A stretch of 23,577 nt of DNA from a virus (IMGVR_UViG_3300006117_000052:1-23577), one strand, 5' to 3'; counted from the stretch's first letter, positions 14,637 through 22,780 are shown. Notes: generated by a model from the letters alone, not told the origin. Program-made: numbers and translations.

Positions 14637-15775
14637 AAGTTTCCATAGTAATAGGCACCGGCAGTGGACGCGCCAACTCCGTAAATTTGAAATTGACCTG
14701 AGTATGGATTTAATGCCAGCGAGTTGAGATTTGTAGAGGAAACTGAACTTGTAGCCATCGATGGGGCGGTTCGCATTTCAACAGCAAATGATTGTTGGTA
14801 AAACATTGCTGTTGAGTTCAAAATGTAACCGGCTTGACCAAATTTACCAGCTTGATAATACCTCTGACACTGCGCCAACTGATCGCTGTAAATCTGGCGC
14901 TCATAGGGCGTGGCAATTGACCCTGCCTCAAGTTGCACATTACCAATCGTCCACGTTCCGCTGGTCTGCGCGCCAACAGAAAGAACAATCTGCAAGCCAG
15001 TCGTAGCCGCAGAAGGAATGGCAATCTGCACATTGTAGCGCGTCACCGTCGAGCTGACGGTAAACGTTCCGGTGGCGATGGAAGTGACCGTAGGAGACGC
15101 CAAAGTGCCAAACGTGTTCGTCGTGTTGGCGTAGTAGGCAGTCCACGTCACGGTCGTCAAAAGACTGTTCGCCAGATCGACGGAGAAGGTTGCCGTCGTG
15201 CCAGCAAGATCAGCGCAGTTGAGAGCTTCGATACGCTGCGCGAAATTGATGGCAGTGACGGATGCAGCACCAGTGAACTGATAGCGATACTGATTTGCCG
15301 TCGCGCCAGCCACTTGCTGACCCGTCACGTTCGCGCCTGTGCAGTAAGCGTAGAAACGGTCAACCGTATAGGTCAAAGCCGCACCAGCGGTGATCGTTTG
15401 TGCCGCGCCAGCATTGCGCTGGTCCACCGCGCAATTTCCATTGATGATGCGGTTACGCTTGAAGCTGGACGCCATTGAAAAGTTACCGGCAACTGTTGTA
15501 TCACCAGTAATATTAACTGTATTACTAAATGTAGCAGCACCAGTAATATTAACTGTATTACTAAATGTAGTGGCACCAGTAATATTAACTGTATTACTAA
15601 ATGTTACTGCATTATTGGTAGCAATAACAATAGCATTTGCACCAGAATTGCCTTGGAGAAATACACCACCACCCGAAGAGACAATAACTTTACCACCGAC
15701 AGTATTGCCAGAAGTAACCGTTAGATCGGTTGTACCATTAGCTGTATTAATTGTTGTTACTGAAAGTGTACTCAT
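14615..15775 (-). CDS. Tail fibre with exchangeable C-terminal cassette, copy 1
   Basis: A 386-residue fibre beginning M-S-T-L-S-V-T-T-I-N. Residues ~55-90 hold three 12-residue stalk repeats (T-F-S-N-T-V-N-I-T-G), then the signature S-F-K-R-N-R-I-I-N-G-N near residue 105. The C-terminal ~270 residues form a different receptor-binding cassette: Y-T-V-D-R-F-Y-A-Y near 138, R-I-E-A-L-N-C-A-D-L near 187, and W-T-I-G-N-V-Q-L-E-A-G-S followed by Y-S-D-Q-L-A-Q-C-Q-R-Y-Y. It ends F-T-A-S-A-E-L. The DNA of the cassette (about 14870-15455) is visibly GC-rich and uses G/C-ending codons, unlike all neighbours, suggesting recent acquisition from a GC-rich phage or prophage. The start overlaps the previous stop as TAATG. 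Confidence 0.85.
   Translation of the reverse strand: MSTLSVTTINTANGTTDLTVTSGNTVGGKVIVSSGGGVFLQGNSGANAIVIATNNAVTFSNTVNITGATTFSNTVNITGAATFSNTVNITGDTTVAGNFSMASSFKRNRIINGNCAVDQRNAGAAQTITAGAALTYTVDRFYAYCTGANVTGQQVAGATANQYRYQFTGAASVTAINFAQRIEALNCADLAGTTATFSVDLANSLLTTVTWTAYYANTTNTFGTLASPTVTSIATGTFTVSSTVTRYNVQIAIPSAATTGLQIVLSVGAQTSGTWTIGNVQLEAGSIATPYERQIYSDQLAQCQRYYQAGKFGQAGYILNSTAMFYQQSFAVEMRTAPSMATSSVSSTNLNSLALNPYSGQFQIYGVGASTAGAYYYGNFTASAEL
15459..15545. repeat. 87-bp perfect direct repeat before variable cassette, copy 1
   Basis: Partner of 14286-14372, offset 1173 bases, no mismatch over 87 bases. It sits at the boundary between the AT-rich stalk code and the GC-rich cassette. Confidence 0.9.
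15503..15610. repeat. Three tandem 36-bp stalk repeats
   Basis: Three contiguous in-frame 36-base units (15503-15538, 15539-15574, 15575-15610); the last diverges in its final bases. Same unit as at 14330-14473. Confidence 0.9.
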
Positions 15776-16458
15776 TAGATGATCACCGCTCTACCGCCAG
15801 TTGAAATTGTGAACGTATTACCTGTGCCAATAGTGATCGGACCAGTAGTCAGAGCATTTTCACCAGCAGCAATGGTAATATTATTTGACATCGTATTTCC
15901 ATTAATACGGAAAAGATTGTTTGCATTTGAAGGCGCGCCAACTGTGCCAGCATTACCTTTATAGTAACCACCACCAGATGAAAATGCAGTACCATTAATG
16001 AAAACACCAGTACTGGTAAGATATGCATTAACAGTAGAGTTACCAACAAAAATAGCAGAGCTGTTTGAACTTACATTCGAACCAACAGAAACAACACCAC
16101 TGAATGTTGGGGAAGCTAGAAGCGCATAGCTCGCAGCAATAGTTCCACCAAGATACAATGCATTATTAGCGGTAAGCGAAGTCAACGCACTGTTGACGTT
16201 TAGATCAGCTTCGTTTTTACCGAAAGCATGAGTAGCATTATTAGCTGTGCTACCAGAGATATTGATGTTTTGGAGATTAGCTTGCAACTGTGCATTTGAT
16301 ACAACGTTAGCCGCAGAAACAGTTCCAACGTATAAAGCGTTATTAGCCGTGCCAGTGAAGAAAGTAGAATTTACTGTCGCATTGACAGAAGAGTTGCCGA
16401 CGATTAAATACGTATTTGCAACTACGCCATTTTTAACTTGGAAGTCTAATGCTGACAT
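15775..16458 (-). CDS. Repeat-rich tail fibre protein
   Basis: A 227-residue Ser/Asn/Val/Thr-rich fibre protein. It carries the phage fibre repeat built from N-S-S-V-N-A-T-V-N-S-T-F-F-T-G followed by T-A-N-N-A-L-Y-V-G (residues ~22-45), repeated as L-T-A-N-N-A-L-Y-L-G-G near 95-106 and N-S-T-V-N-A-Y-L-T-S-T-G-V near 140-153. The same repeat family occurs in the 760-residue fibre upstream. The start M-S-A-L-D-F-Q-V-K-N-G-V is preceded by AGGGAA and by a candidate late promoter. The stop overlaps the next start (TAATG). Probably a trimeric beta-rich stalk protein without a recognisable receptor-binding domain. Confidence 0.82.
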   Translation of the reverse strand: MSALDFQVKNGVVANTYLIVGNSSVNATVNSTFFTGTANNALYVGTVSAANVVSNAQLQANLQNINISGSTANNATHAFGKNEADLNVNSALTSLTANNALYLGGTIAASYALLASPTFSGVVSVGSNVSSNSSAIFVGNSTVNAYLTSTGVFINGTAFSSGGGYYKGNAGTVGAPSNANNLFRINGNTMSNNITIAAGENALTTGPITIGTGNTFTISTGGRAVII

Positions 16459-16489
16459 TATCGGTTCCCTTTCCCCGAGTTCTTTTTAT

Positions 16490-16497
16490 TATTTATC
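16490..16497 (-). promoter_or_regulatory. Possible late promoter before the 227-residue fibre
   Basis: The minus strand reads GATAAATA, one base off T4 TATAAATA, 32 bases before the ATG at 16458. The predicted leader is about 26 bases and includes AGGGAA. It overlaps the end of the preceding 111-residue gene. Confidence 0.45.
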
Positions 16498-16828
16498 CAA
16501 CTGCCCAAGGCAAGGTAGGATTAATTACAGTAGGTGGATTAGCTGAATTGTCAATTGATGTATTAATTAAAGCTTGTGCATCAGTTATTACTGCTGGATC
16601 AGTATATTGTTCAACCCAAGAAATAACATCTGTTTCTGTCAAAGTTGCAAAAGGTTTATATTCAGTTGCTGGATTATATGGTATATCTGTACTTCCTAAT
16701 ACAATAGAACTGTATGTACCATCTGTACCTTTGTATTCCCATAAAACTGTGAATACAAGATTTTCTAATGATTGGTATGTTGGATAACATAAAACGTTTG
16801 TTATTCTATAAGAATATGTAATTGACAT
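16493..16828 (-). CDS. Small fibre-array protein of unknown function
   Basis: A 111-residue protein beginning M-S-I-T-Y-S-Y-R-I-T-N-V. It contains V-F-T-V-L-W-E-Y-K-G-T-D-G-T-Y-S (about residues 26-41), then Y-K-P-F-A-T-L-T-E-T-D-V-I-S-W-V (about 57-72). The pattern (a short beta-rich half with a conserved G-T-D-G-T-Y, then an amphipathic helix with W-V) recurs in small proteins beside fibre genes of T4-like phages, but I cannot name a family or role. It is preceded by AAGGAAA 8 bases from the ATG. It ends inside the likely promoter of the next gene. Confidence 0.75.
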   Translation of the reverse strand: MSITYSYRITNVLCYPTYQSLENLVFTVLWEYKGTDGTYSSIVLGSTDIPYNPATEYKPFATLTETDVISWVEQYTDPAVITDAQALINTSIDNSANPPTVINPTLPWAVG

Positions 16829-16839
16829 TTTTTATTTCC

Positions 16840-17559
16840 TTAGTATTCAATAATGATTGCACCAGTGCTTCCTGCACCACCCGAACGACCAGTTGCAGCA
16901 GAGCCAGCATAACCACCAGATCCTCCAGCGCCAAATCCAGTGCCAGCAACACCATTAGCACCAGTGATTGGTGTTGGTGTTAATCCGCCAATACCATAAC
17001 CAAGTGGTGTACTAGCACCAATACCAACTACTGAAGTAGTTGCAGCTGCAATGCCACCAGTACCACCAGCCTGACCGTTAATGCCTAATGCATTGGCAGT
17101 TGTACCATTTGTAATTGCTGATTGCGTTCCACCAGTTCCACCTGCACCACCAGAAACAGAAGCACCAGCAGCAACAGTAGCATATGTTGTACCGTTATAA
17201 GTTATACTCGAAAGACCACCAGCACCACCTGCACCAGCAGAAGCACCAGCTGTTCCTGCAGCACCAACTGTATATGTCATAGTATATACACCAGCAACAA
17301 CTGTTAAGTAAATAACAATTACAGCTCCAGATCCACCACCACCACCAACTGAACCAATAGTTGCAGCAGAGCCAGCACCGCCACCACCACCACCAATAAT
17401 AGTTACTTTAATTTTAGCTCCTGCAAATTGCAAAGCTGTTGGAAAAGTATATGTTGCTGCAGAACCAGTAACAAATACAGTCATATTTGAATAACCAGCA
17501 CCTGCACCGTCAACTAATAATGAACCATAAACTCTTGTTCCACCTATAAGTTTTGCCAT
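16840..17559 (-). CDS. Glycine-rich tail adhesin B
   Basis: A 239-residue protein with a short N-terminal part (M-A-K-L-I-G-G-T-R-V-Y-G) and a Gly-rich domain from about residue 55 (I-I-G-G-G-G-G-G-A-G) to the end, which closes with G-A-I-I-I-E-Y, the usual last strand of this phage glycine-rich domain. Ala and Thr alternate with Gly more than in the other glycine-rich adhesin at 11788-12666, and it lacks that protein's Tyr/Cys insert. The domain is known from receptor-binding tail proteins; a role in host attachment is inferred. AGGAAA lies 7 bases before the ATG. It follows the LamG protein after an 18-base gap. Confidence 0.85.
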   Translation of the reverse strand: MAKLIGGTRVYGSLLVDGAGAGYSNMTVFVTGSAATYTFPTALQFAGAKIKVTIIGGGGGGAGSAATIGSVGGGGGSGAVIVIYLTVVAGVYTMTYTVGAAGTAGASAGAGGAGGLSSITYNGTTYATVAAGASVSGGAGGTGGTQSAITNGTTANALGINGQAGGTGGIAAATTSVVGIGASTPLGYGIGGLTPTPITGANGVAGTGFGAGGSGGYAGSAATGRSGGAGSTGAIIIEY

Positions 17560-17577
17560 TTTAATTTCCTATTTTAA

Positions 17578-20487
17578 TTATGATGTACCTGTTACTTCAT
17601 CAAACTGATTAAATATTTGAGTAATACCTGTATTGGACAATTTCATCACCGTTGTATTTGCTGGCAATACAAAGTTTGGCGTAGCAAATGGAATAGGGCT
17701 AGTCTGCTGAGTTGTACTACTCGATGTCAGTGTATAACCATTAAGTGAATTGTCTTTCAATGTTGATGACTGTGATGTAAGTAATGAAACTTGTGAAGCA
17801 TTAGCACTTTGACTTGTTGTAGTCAAAGGTGATGTTGATGGAGTAAATCCAGTTGTATATAATGCTGTTCCTTTAACAATACGAAGGTTAGAAATATACC
17901 CATTATATTTCAAAAATTGATCAGAAGCTCTTGCTCCAACATATAATGCCTGCGTTGAAGTATCATCAGCGGAAACAATGGTTACGCTTGAACTTGAATT
18001 TGCCAATGTTCCATTTAAAAACAATCTAGTAGTTGTACCATCATATGTTGTTGCTACGTGATACCAAGTATTATTAGCAAGAGCTGATGTTTTTAAATTT
18101 CCATTATCTGTATAATACGTCATTGTATTATCAGTTTCTATACGAAAAGTATAACCAAATGTACTTGCTAAATTTTTATTGACAAGGTCTTGCTGTGTTC
18201 CATTGACAAGCGTTGGATACATCCAATATTCAACAGTATAATTCGATCCAGCTAATACTAAAGATGTATTTGCTGGAACAGTATAATATGCTGAACCATT
18301 AAAGTAAGTACTGAAATAACCATCAGGAAATCCAATAATAGGAAATGGACTAACCGTAGAATTTGTTGGAGAACCAACTTTTGCAATTGGATTATTATAT
18401 ACACTGATATCAGTTAAATCTGTTTTAAGAGTTCTCAATAATAACGTTGTACTTGCTGTGTTAGTAATAGCAGAAATATTAGTTCCAGAACCTTGTGTTA
18501 TTGTCAATAAGTTTGTTGGTGGCGTGAACGTACCAGTATAAACAGCAACACCACTTACAATACGAAGATTTGAAATATAACCAGGAAAATAACCGCCAAC
18601 TACAAGACCATAATAACTTCCAATAGTGCTAGTTGTGGGTGTTACTGTATAGTTTATGGAGTCAGTGGCTGTTGCTACTGAAACACCATTTCTGTAAATC
18701 GTTCCTGTTGTTCCACTTCTAACGTAAGCAACATGAAACCATTGACCAGTTGGAAAATCTGTTGTTGATGCATCATTTGCACGTATAGCACCACTGCTAT
18801 ACCAGCCAAGACGACCAGCACCACTCAAACCAAAACCAAATGCCCAAGATGTTGTATGTGTTGAATCTCTAGCATCGATAATATATTGCGATGCTTGTGT
18901 AGCAGTAAGATATATCCAAGCTTCAACAGTAAAATTGCCTGTACCAAATGCAACACCAGAGCCTGATGACCAAGTTAAATACTGAGATGTACCATTGAGC
19001 GAAATACTTCCAGTTAAATTAGGATTTAAAGACATTTCATCAAAATTATTAAAAGTTTGTAATACACCATTGCTGTATTGTTTACTAACCGTTAAACCAA
19101 GATTTGCTGCATATGATGGTAACAACTGAAGAGGTAAACAGTTGTTCGTATTTGTTAGCGTAAATGCATTTGGCGAATTATCAATAATAGTTGGTGATTG
19201 ACCAGTAACTAAAGATGCACTACCAGGTGGAAGATTATAAAGTGGTGGTGTGAAATTTGATGTATAAATTGCTGAGTTATTAGAGATACGAATATTAGAA
19301 AGATAACCACTGAACTGTGCATTAACAGTGCCAACTGTATCATATCCAATATTTAATACAGCAGCTCCTGTTCCAGGTTGTGTAATAGTTACTGGTGTTG
19401 TCGTAACGCTTTTACCATTAAAATATATCGTAGCAGAGCCAGCATTTGAAACTACTGCAACATGATACCAAGTATTCAAAGCAATAGATGTATTACTAGA
19501 AACACCAGTAGAACCTGTAAGCGGTCGACTAGCAGAAATAGTTGAGTCTGGATTAAGATAAACGGTAAAAGAATTCGATGTACCATTAACTCCAATCATT
19601 ATAAATCGACATTGGTTTGAAGCAGGAACTACAGCTGTTTGATATAACCAAGTTTCAATAGTCCAATTACCACTAGAAAGAGTAAAAGCTCCGCTAGACG
19701 GAGCTGTCAATTTGCTACCATTAAAATATATACCATAATATGCATTTGGTAAAAATGGAGTTGATGCTATTGATAAAGCAGTACCGACGTTAGTGACTGT
19801 AAAAGCATTTGGACTTGAATCTAAAAATGCATCTTTAGTGTATGGCGTATTTAATAACAGAGATGTATTAGTAATAGGTGTTAACGGTTGCTTTGGTGGA
19901 GTAAATGCTGATGTATATACTGCTGTACCTTTTACAATACGGAAATTTGATATATAACCATTCAACGCATAAGTTGCTGATGGATTGTTACCATCGGCAC
20001 CGATAATAGGTCTGTTAGCTCCAACAGTATAAGAAGTGGAGTCAGATACGCTCGAACCAACTTGCGATCCATTAATATATAATCTTGAAGTGCCGCTTGC
20101 TCTAGCAACGGCAACATGATACCAAGTATTGATAGATAATGTTGGTCCAGTTATTGTAGTAGCACTGAGGGTAGTTGATATAACACCGGCTGTTGATGCT
20201 CCAATAACAATATAATTTGTTGTTGATGAAGTACCTGCGGGTCTTAAGTCGAATATCTGACTTGCGCCCGATACAAAAGATGTAAAATTTACCCAAAATT
20301 CAATAGTAAAATCACCAGCGCCAAAAGTAAACGAAGAAGCCGCTGAGGTTGGAAGATTTAAATATTGAGTTGATGCTGCAGTGAATGAAATACTACCCAT
20401 TGCATTAGGATTATTTGTTACTTCGTCGATGTAGCTGTAGGTTTGTAGATTACCAGTATTAGCTAATCTGCTAACTGTATTTGCCAT
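17578..20487 (-). CDS. Giant adhesin with four LamG-like domains
   Basis: A 969-residue protein with four concanavalin A / LamG-type jelly-roll domains at about residues 30-197, 250-415, 493-657 and 725-884. Each shows a first strand F-T-I-E-F-W-V (variants W-T-I-E-T-W-L, F-T-V-E-A-W-I, Y-T-V-E-Y-W-M), a W-Y/F-H-V-A strand and a closing Y-I-S-N-L-R-I-V-K-G-T-A-x-Y-T motif. Such domains typically bind sugars. After domains 1, 2 and 4 comes a D-N-S-P-N-A-F-T-L-T-N-like segment. A linker of the type L-S-N-T-G-x-x-Q-x-F-x-x-F-D-E-V occurs at 8-23, 470-485 and again at 950-965, where the protein stops. The start overlaps the previous stop as TAATG. Likely a virion surface or tail-fibre adhesin for host polysaccharide. 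Confidence 0.88.
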   Translation of the reverse strand: MANTVSRLANTGNLQTYSYIDEVTNNPNAMGSISFTAASTQYLNLPTSAASSFTFGAGDFTIEFWVNFTSFVSGASQIFDLRPAGTSSTTNYIVIGASTAGVISTTLSATTITGPTLSINTWYHVAVARASGTSRLYINGSQVGSSVSDSTSYTVGANRPIIGADGNNPSATYALNGYISNFRIVKGTAVYTSAFTPPKQPLTPITNTSLLLNTPYTKDAFLDSSPNAFTVTNVGTALSIASTPFLPNAYYGIYFNGSKLTAPSSGAFTLSSGNWTIETWLYQTAVVPASNQCRFIMIGVNGTSNSFTVYLNPDSTISASRPLTGSTGVSSNTSIALNTWYHVAVVSNAGSATIYFNGKSVTTTPVTITQPGTGAAVLNIGYDTVGTVNAQFSGYLSNIRISNNSAIYTSNFTPPLYNLPPGSASLVTGQSPTIIDNSPNAFTLTNTNNCLPLQLLPSYAANLGLTVSKQYSNGVLQTFNNFDEMSLNPNLTGSISLNGTSQYLTWSSGSGVAFGTGNFTVEAWIYLTATQASQYIIDARDSTHTTSWAFGFGLSGAGRLGWYSSGAIRANDASTTDFPTGQWFHVAYVRSGTTGTIYRNGVSVATATDSINYTVTPTTSTIGSYYGLVVGGYFPGYISNLRIVSGVAVYTGTFTPPTNLLTITQGSGTNISAITNTASTTLLLRTLKTDLTDISVYNNPIAKVGSPTNSTVSPFPIIGFPDGYFSTYFNGSAYYTVPANTSLVLAGSNYTVEYWMYPTLVNGTQQDLVNKNLASTFGYTFRIETDNTMTYYTDNGNLKTSALANNTWYHVATTYDGTTTRLFLNGTLANSSSSVTIVSADDTSTQALYVGARASDQFLKYNGYISNLRIVKGTALYTTGFTPSTSPLTTTSQSANASQVSLLTSQSSTLKDNSLNGYTLTSSSTTQQTSPIPFATPNFVLPANTTVMKLSNTGITQIFNQFDEVTGTS

Positions 20488-22769
20488 TATGAGAATACCG
20501 TGTCAAGACTTCCAGATATTGTATTTATGAACTGATATGCAACACCAGTGCTTGTACCTGTCGCGTTTGTAAAGGCAATATTAGATACAGCAATAGATGC
20601 ACCATTACTAAATGAACTACCACCACCCGTTACTGTTGACCAATAAACACCACCAGTAGCATTTGATGTCAATACTTGGTTAGCTGTACCATTCGAACCA
20701 TTTGCTGTAATTACACTGGATACAACTATAGTATTGGAAAATGTGATGGTGTTTGTAAAAGTATATTGGCTTGCTGTATTAACGCTACCGCTACCACCAG
20801 TAACACTTGCCCAAATTGTTGCTGTACCATTTGATGTTAATACTTGGTTATTTGTTCCTATTCCACCATTGATTGCGATTGCTGTAGAATTGATATTAAC
20901 ATTAACAGTGTTGTTACCGTGGTTTACAGAAGGAACAGTAATTGCACCAGTAAACAGAGCGCCGGAAAGTGCAGCATAGTTAGCAAGATTATTAGACAGC
21001 TGGAACGATGTAACATAAGAAGAAGAAACAACACCACCAAGATAAGCAGAATTATTAGCATTTAATGCATTGTTAGCTGTGCCATTTATTGTACTATTAA
21101 ATATAATAGTGTTCGTAAATGTTTGGGTGTTCGACCAAGTATATTGAGCGTCAGCATTGGCAATATTAGTAATTGTTTGCCAAATCGTTGCTGTGCCATT
21201 TGATGTTAATACTTGATTAGTTGTGCCAACGCTTCCATTAATAGCAATAGAAGTGGAGTTAATATTTACGTTTACACTATTATTACCATGATTAACAGAA
21301 GGAACAGTAATTGCGCCAGTAAATACTGCACCAGAAAGTGCAGCATAGTTCGCTAAATTATTTGTTAACTGGAATGCAGTAGTATAAGATGCAGCTGCTA
21401 TACCACCAAGATAAGCAGAATTATTAGCAGTGCCAGAAAAAGTAGTTGAATTAATAGATGCATTAACAGTAGAGTTACCAACATAGATTGGATTCTTTGT
21501 GAATGTACCTGCATAACCAGTTTCAAGGTAAGTATTACCCGAACCCTGACCAATTACAAAACCTTCAAGATTAGAAGCAGCCGCAATGATATCAACGGTA
21601 TTGTTCGTGTAATAGAATTTGGTAGTTACACCAGTATTGCGACCCATTCTCCAATTAGCATCAGTAATACCATTAAAATATATGGCGCTTGTATTACTAT
21701 TCAAACCAAACAAACCACCATTGATAGATACGTTAGCATTGAACGTATGGTTATTTGTCCATGTAAAAGCTGCCGCTGTATTCGTGCCAGTAGCTGCAGC
21801 TATAGTTGACCAATAAGGAGGGCTAGCACCGTTCGAAGTGAGAACCTGCCCTGCGTTACCATTTGAGCTACCAGCAACCAAAGTAGATGTTACTTCAAAA
21901 GGAACAACAGCTTTGAAACTAGAAGTTGAACTATTTGCAAATACTGTCCATATTGCTCTCTGACCATAAGTTGCGTTAGTCGAATACATAACGAAATTGT
22001 CATCATTTTGTTGAATAAATGATGAGTATGCAAAAGTATTAACTGTTTGGAAATTTAAACTTTTATTATTGTTTAGTATGAGATTATTGTTATGTGTTAT
22101 AACACCTGATAATGTATAGCTTCCAGAAGTATTAACATAAGAAGAAGCAGCAACACCGCCAAGATTGTTGGCATTGTTAGCAGTAAGAATAGCAACGTTA
22201 GCAGCTAGTGTTGAATTGAGCTGATAAGAAGAAGCAGCAGTTCCACCAAGATAAGATGAATTATTAGAACTACCAGAGAATGTTGTTCCATTCATGGTAA
22301 CATATGCAGAATTGTTACCTATCTGTAAAACAGAAGAATTTGCAAAAAATAAGTTAGCTGCTGACGCATATGTTGGATTGTTAACAACACCAAACCAAGT
22401 GTTACCGCCAGGACCATTATTTCCTGGCCAACCAAGCGTAATTGTTGGACCAAGATTTTGACCACCAATCAAAGCGTTTGCGCTAAGAGCAACGAAATTG
22501 GTTGTAGTGTTAGCAGCTGCAAAGATTGTAGAGTTGACAACAGAATTGACACTAGAATTACCAATGTATATTGTATTGGTCACAGATTGATTCAATACAT
22601 TAGAACCAACGTATATTAAGCTAGTACCATCTGAAGTATAGAGGATTTGATCCGGCATGTTAAGCGCAAATTCACCAGCAGCAATATACTGTGTGTTAGA
22701 TGAATTTGTTGTATTAGGAATTCGTCCAGCAGTGGACGTTCTCTTATGCTGGATAATATTATTAGCCAT
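20487..22769 (-). CDS. Long repeat-built tail fibre / structural protein
   Basis: A 760-residue protein with a fibre N-terminus, I-Q-H-K-R-T-S-T-A-G-R-I-P-N-T, then Y-I-A-A-G-E-F-A-L-N and L-Y-T-S-D-G-T, which I know from marine phage fibres and is probably the virion-attachment end. The rest is Asn/Ser/Thr-rich repeats of the form N-S-S-V-N-S-V-V-N-S-T and N-S-A-Y-L-G-G. Two units of about 83 residues (near 447-530 and 570-653) are close duplicates. Several G-N-A-G-Q-V-L-T-S-N-G-type turns (Q-V-L-T-S-N-G-T-A-T-I-W) recur and are typical of such fibres. No catalytic motif is visible. AGAGGAAG precedes the ATG at 8 bases. Likely a homotrimeric stalk. Confidence 0.88.
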   Translation of the reverse strand: MANNIIQHKRTSTAGRIPNTTNSSNTQYIAAGEFALNMPDQILYTSDGTSLIYVGSNVLNQSVTNTIYIGNSSVNSVVNSTIFAAANTTTNFVALSANALIGGQNLGPTITLGWPGNNGPGGNTWFGVVNNPTYASAANLFFANSSVLQIGNNSAYVTMNGTTFSGSSNNSSYLGGTAASSYQLNSTLAANVAILTANNANNLGGVAASSYVNTSGSYTLSGVITHNNNLILNNNKSLNFQTVNTFAYSSFIQQNDDNFVMYSTNATYGQRAIWTVFANSSTSSFKAVVPFEVTSTLVAGSSNGNAGQVLTSNGASPPYWSTIAAATGTNTAAAFTWTNNHTFNANVSINGGLFGLNSNTSAIYFNGITDANWRMGRNTGVTTKFYYTNNTVDIIAAASNLEGFVIGQGSGNTYLETGYAGTFTKNPIYVGNSTVNASINSTTFSGTANNSAYLGGIAAASYTTAFQLTNNLANYAALSGAVFTGAITVPSVNHGNNSVNVNINSTSIAINGSVGTTNQVLTSNGTATIWQTITNIANADAQYTWSNTQTFTNTIIFNSTINGTANNALNANNSAYLGGVVSSSYVTSFQLSNNLANYAALSGALFTGAITVPSVNHGNNTVNVNINSTAIAINGGIGTNNQVLTSNGTATIWASVTGGSGSVNTASQYTFTNTITFSNTIVVSSVITANGSNGTANQVLTSNATGGVYWSTVTGGGSSFSNGASIAVSNIAFTNATGTSTGVAYQFINTISGSLDTVFS
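20522..20529 (-). promoter_or_regulatory. Possible late promoter before the LamG adhesin
   Basis: CATAAATA on the minus strand, one base off TATAAATA, 35 bases before the ATG at 20487, inside the 3' end of the upstream gene. Spacing is like that of the exact element at 1038-1045, but it is coding sequence and may be chance. Confidence 0.3.
20811..21060. repeat. ~250-bp diverged repeat within long fibre, unit 2
   Basis: Closely similar, not identical, to 21180-21429 at a fixed offset of 369 bases. Each encodes about 83 residues from N-S-A-Y-L-G-G to T-S-N-G-T-A-T-I-W. Differences are mostly at third codon positions, so the duplication is old and selected at protein level. Confidence 0.8.
21180..21429. 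repeat. ~250-bp diverged repeat within long fibre, unit 1
   Basis: Partner of 20811-21060, in frame within the 760-residue fibre; shares the core G-A-I-T-V-P-S-V-N-H-G-N-N. Confidence 0.8.
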
Positions 22770-22780
22770 TTGGCTTCCTC

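Noticed and set aside
13385-15775. Diversity-generating retroelement
   Set aside because: The paired repeats are perfect copies with no adenine-biased changes, and no reverse transcriptase or accessory gene is in the window.
505-21816. Many open frames on the plus strand (for example 14933-15478, 1454-1765, 9558-9848)
   Set aside because: All lie antisense to clearly recognisable or well-patterned minus-strand genes, lack ribosome-binding sites and family signatures, and have the low-complexity make-up expected of shadows.
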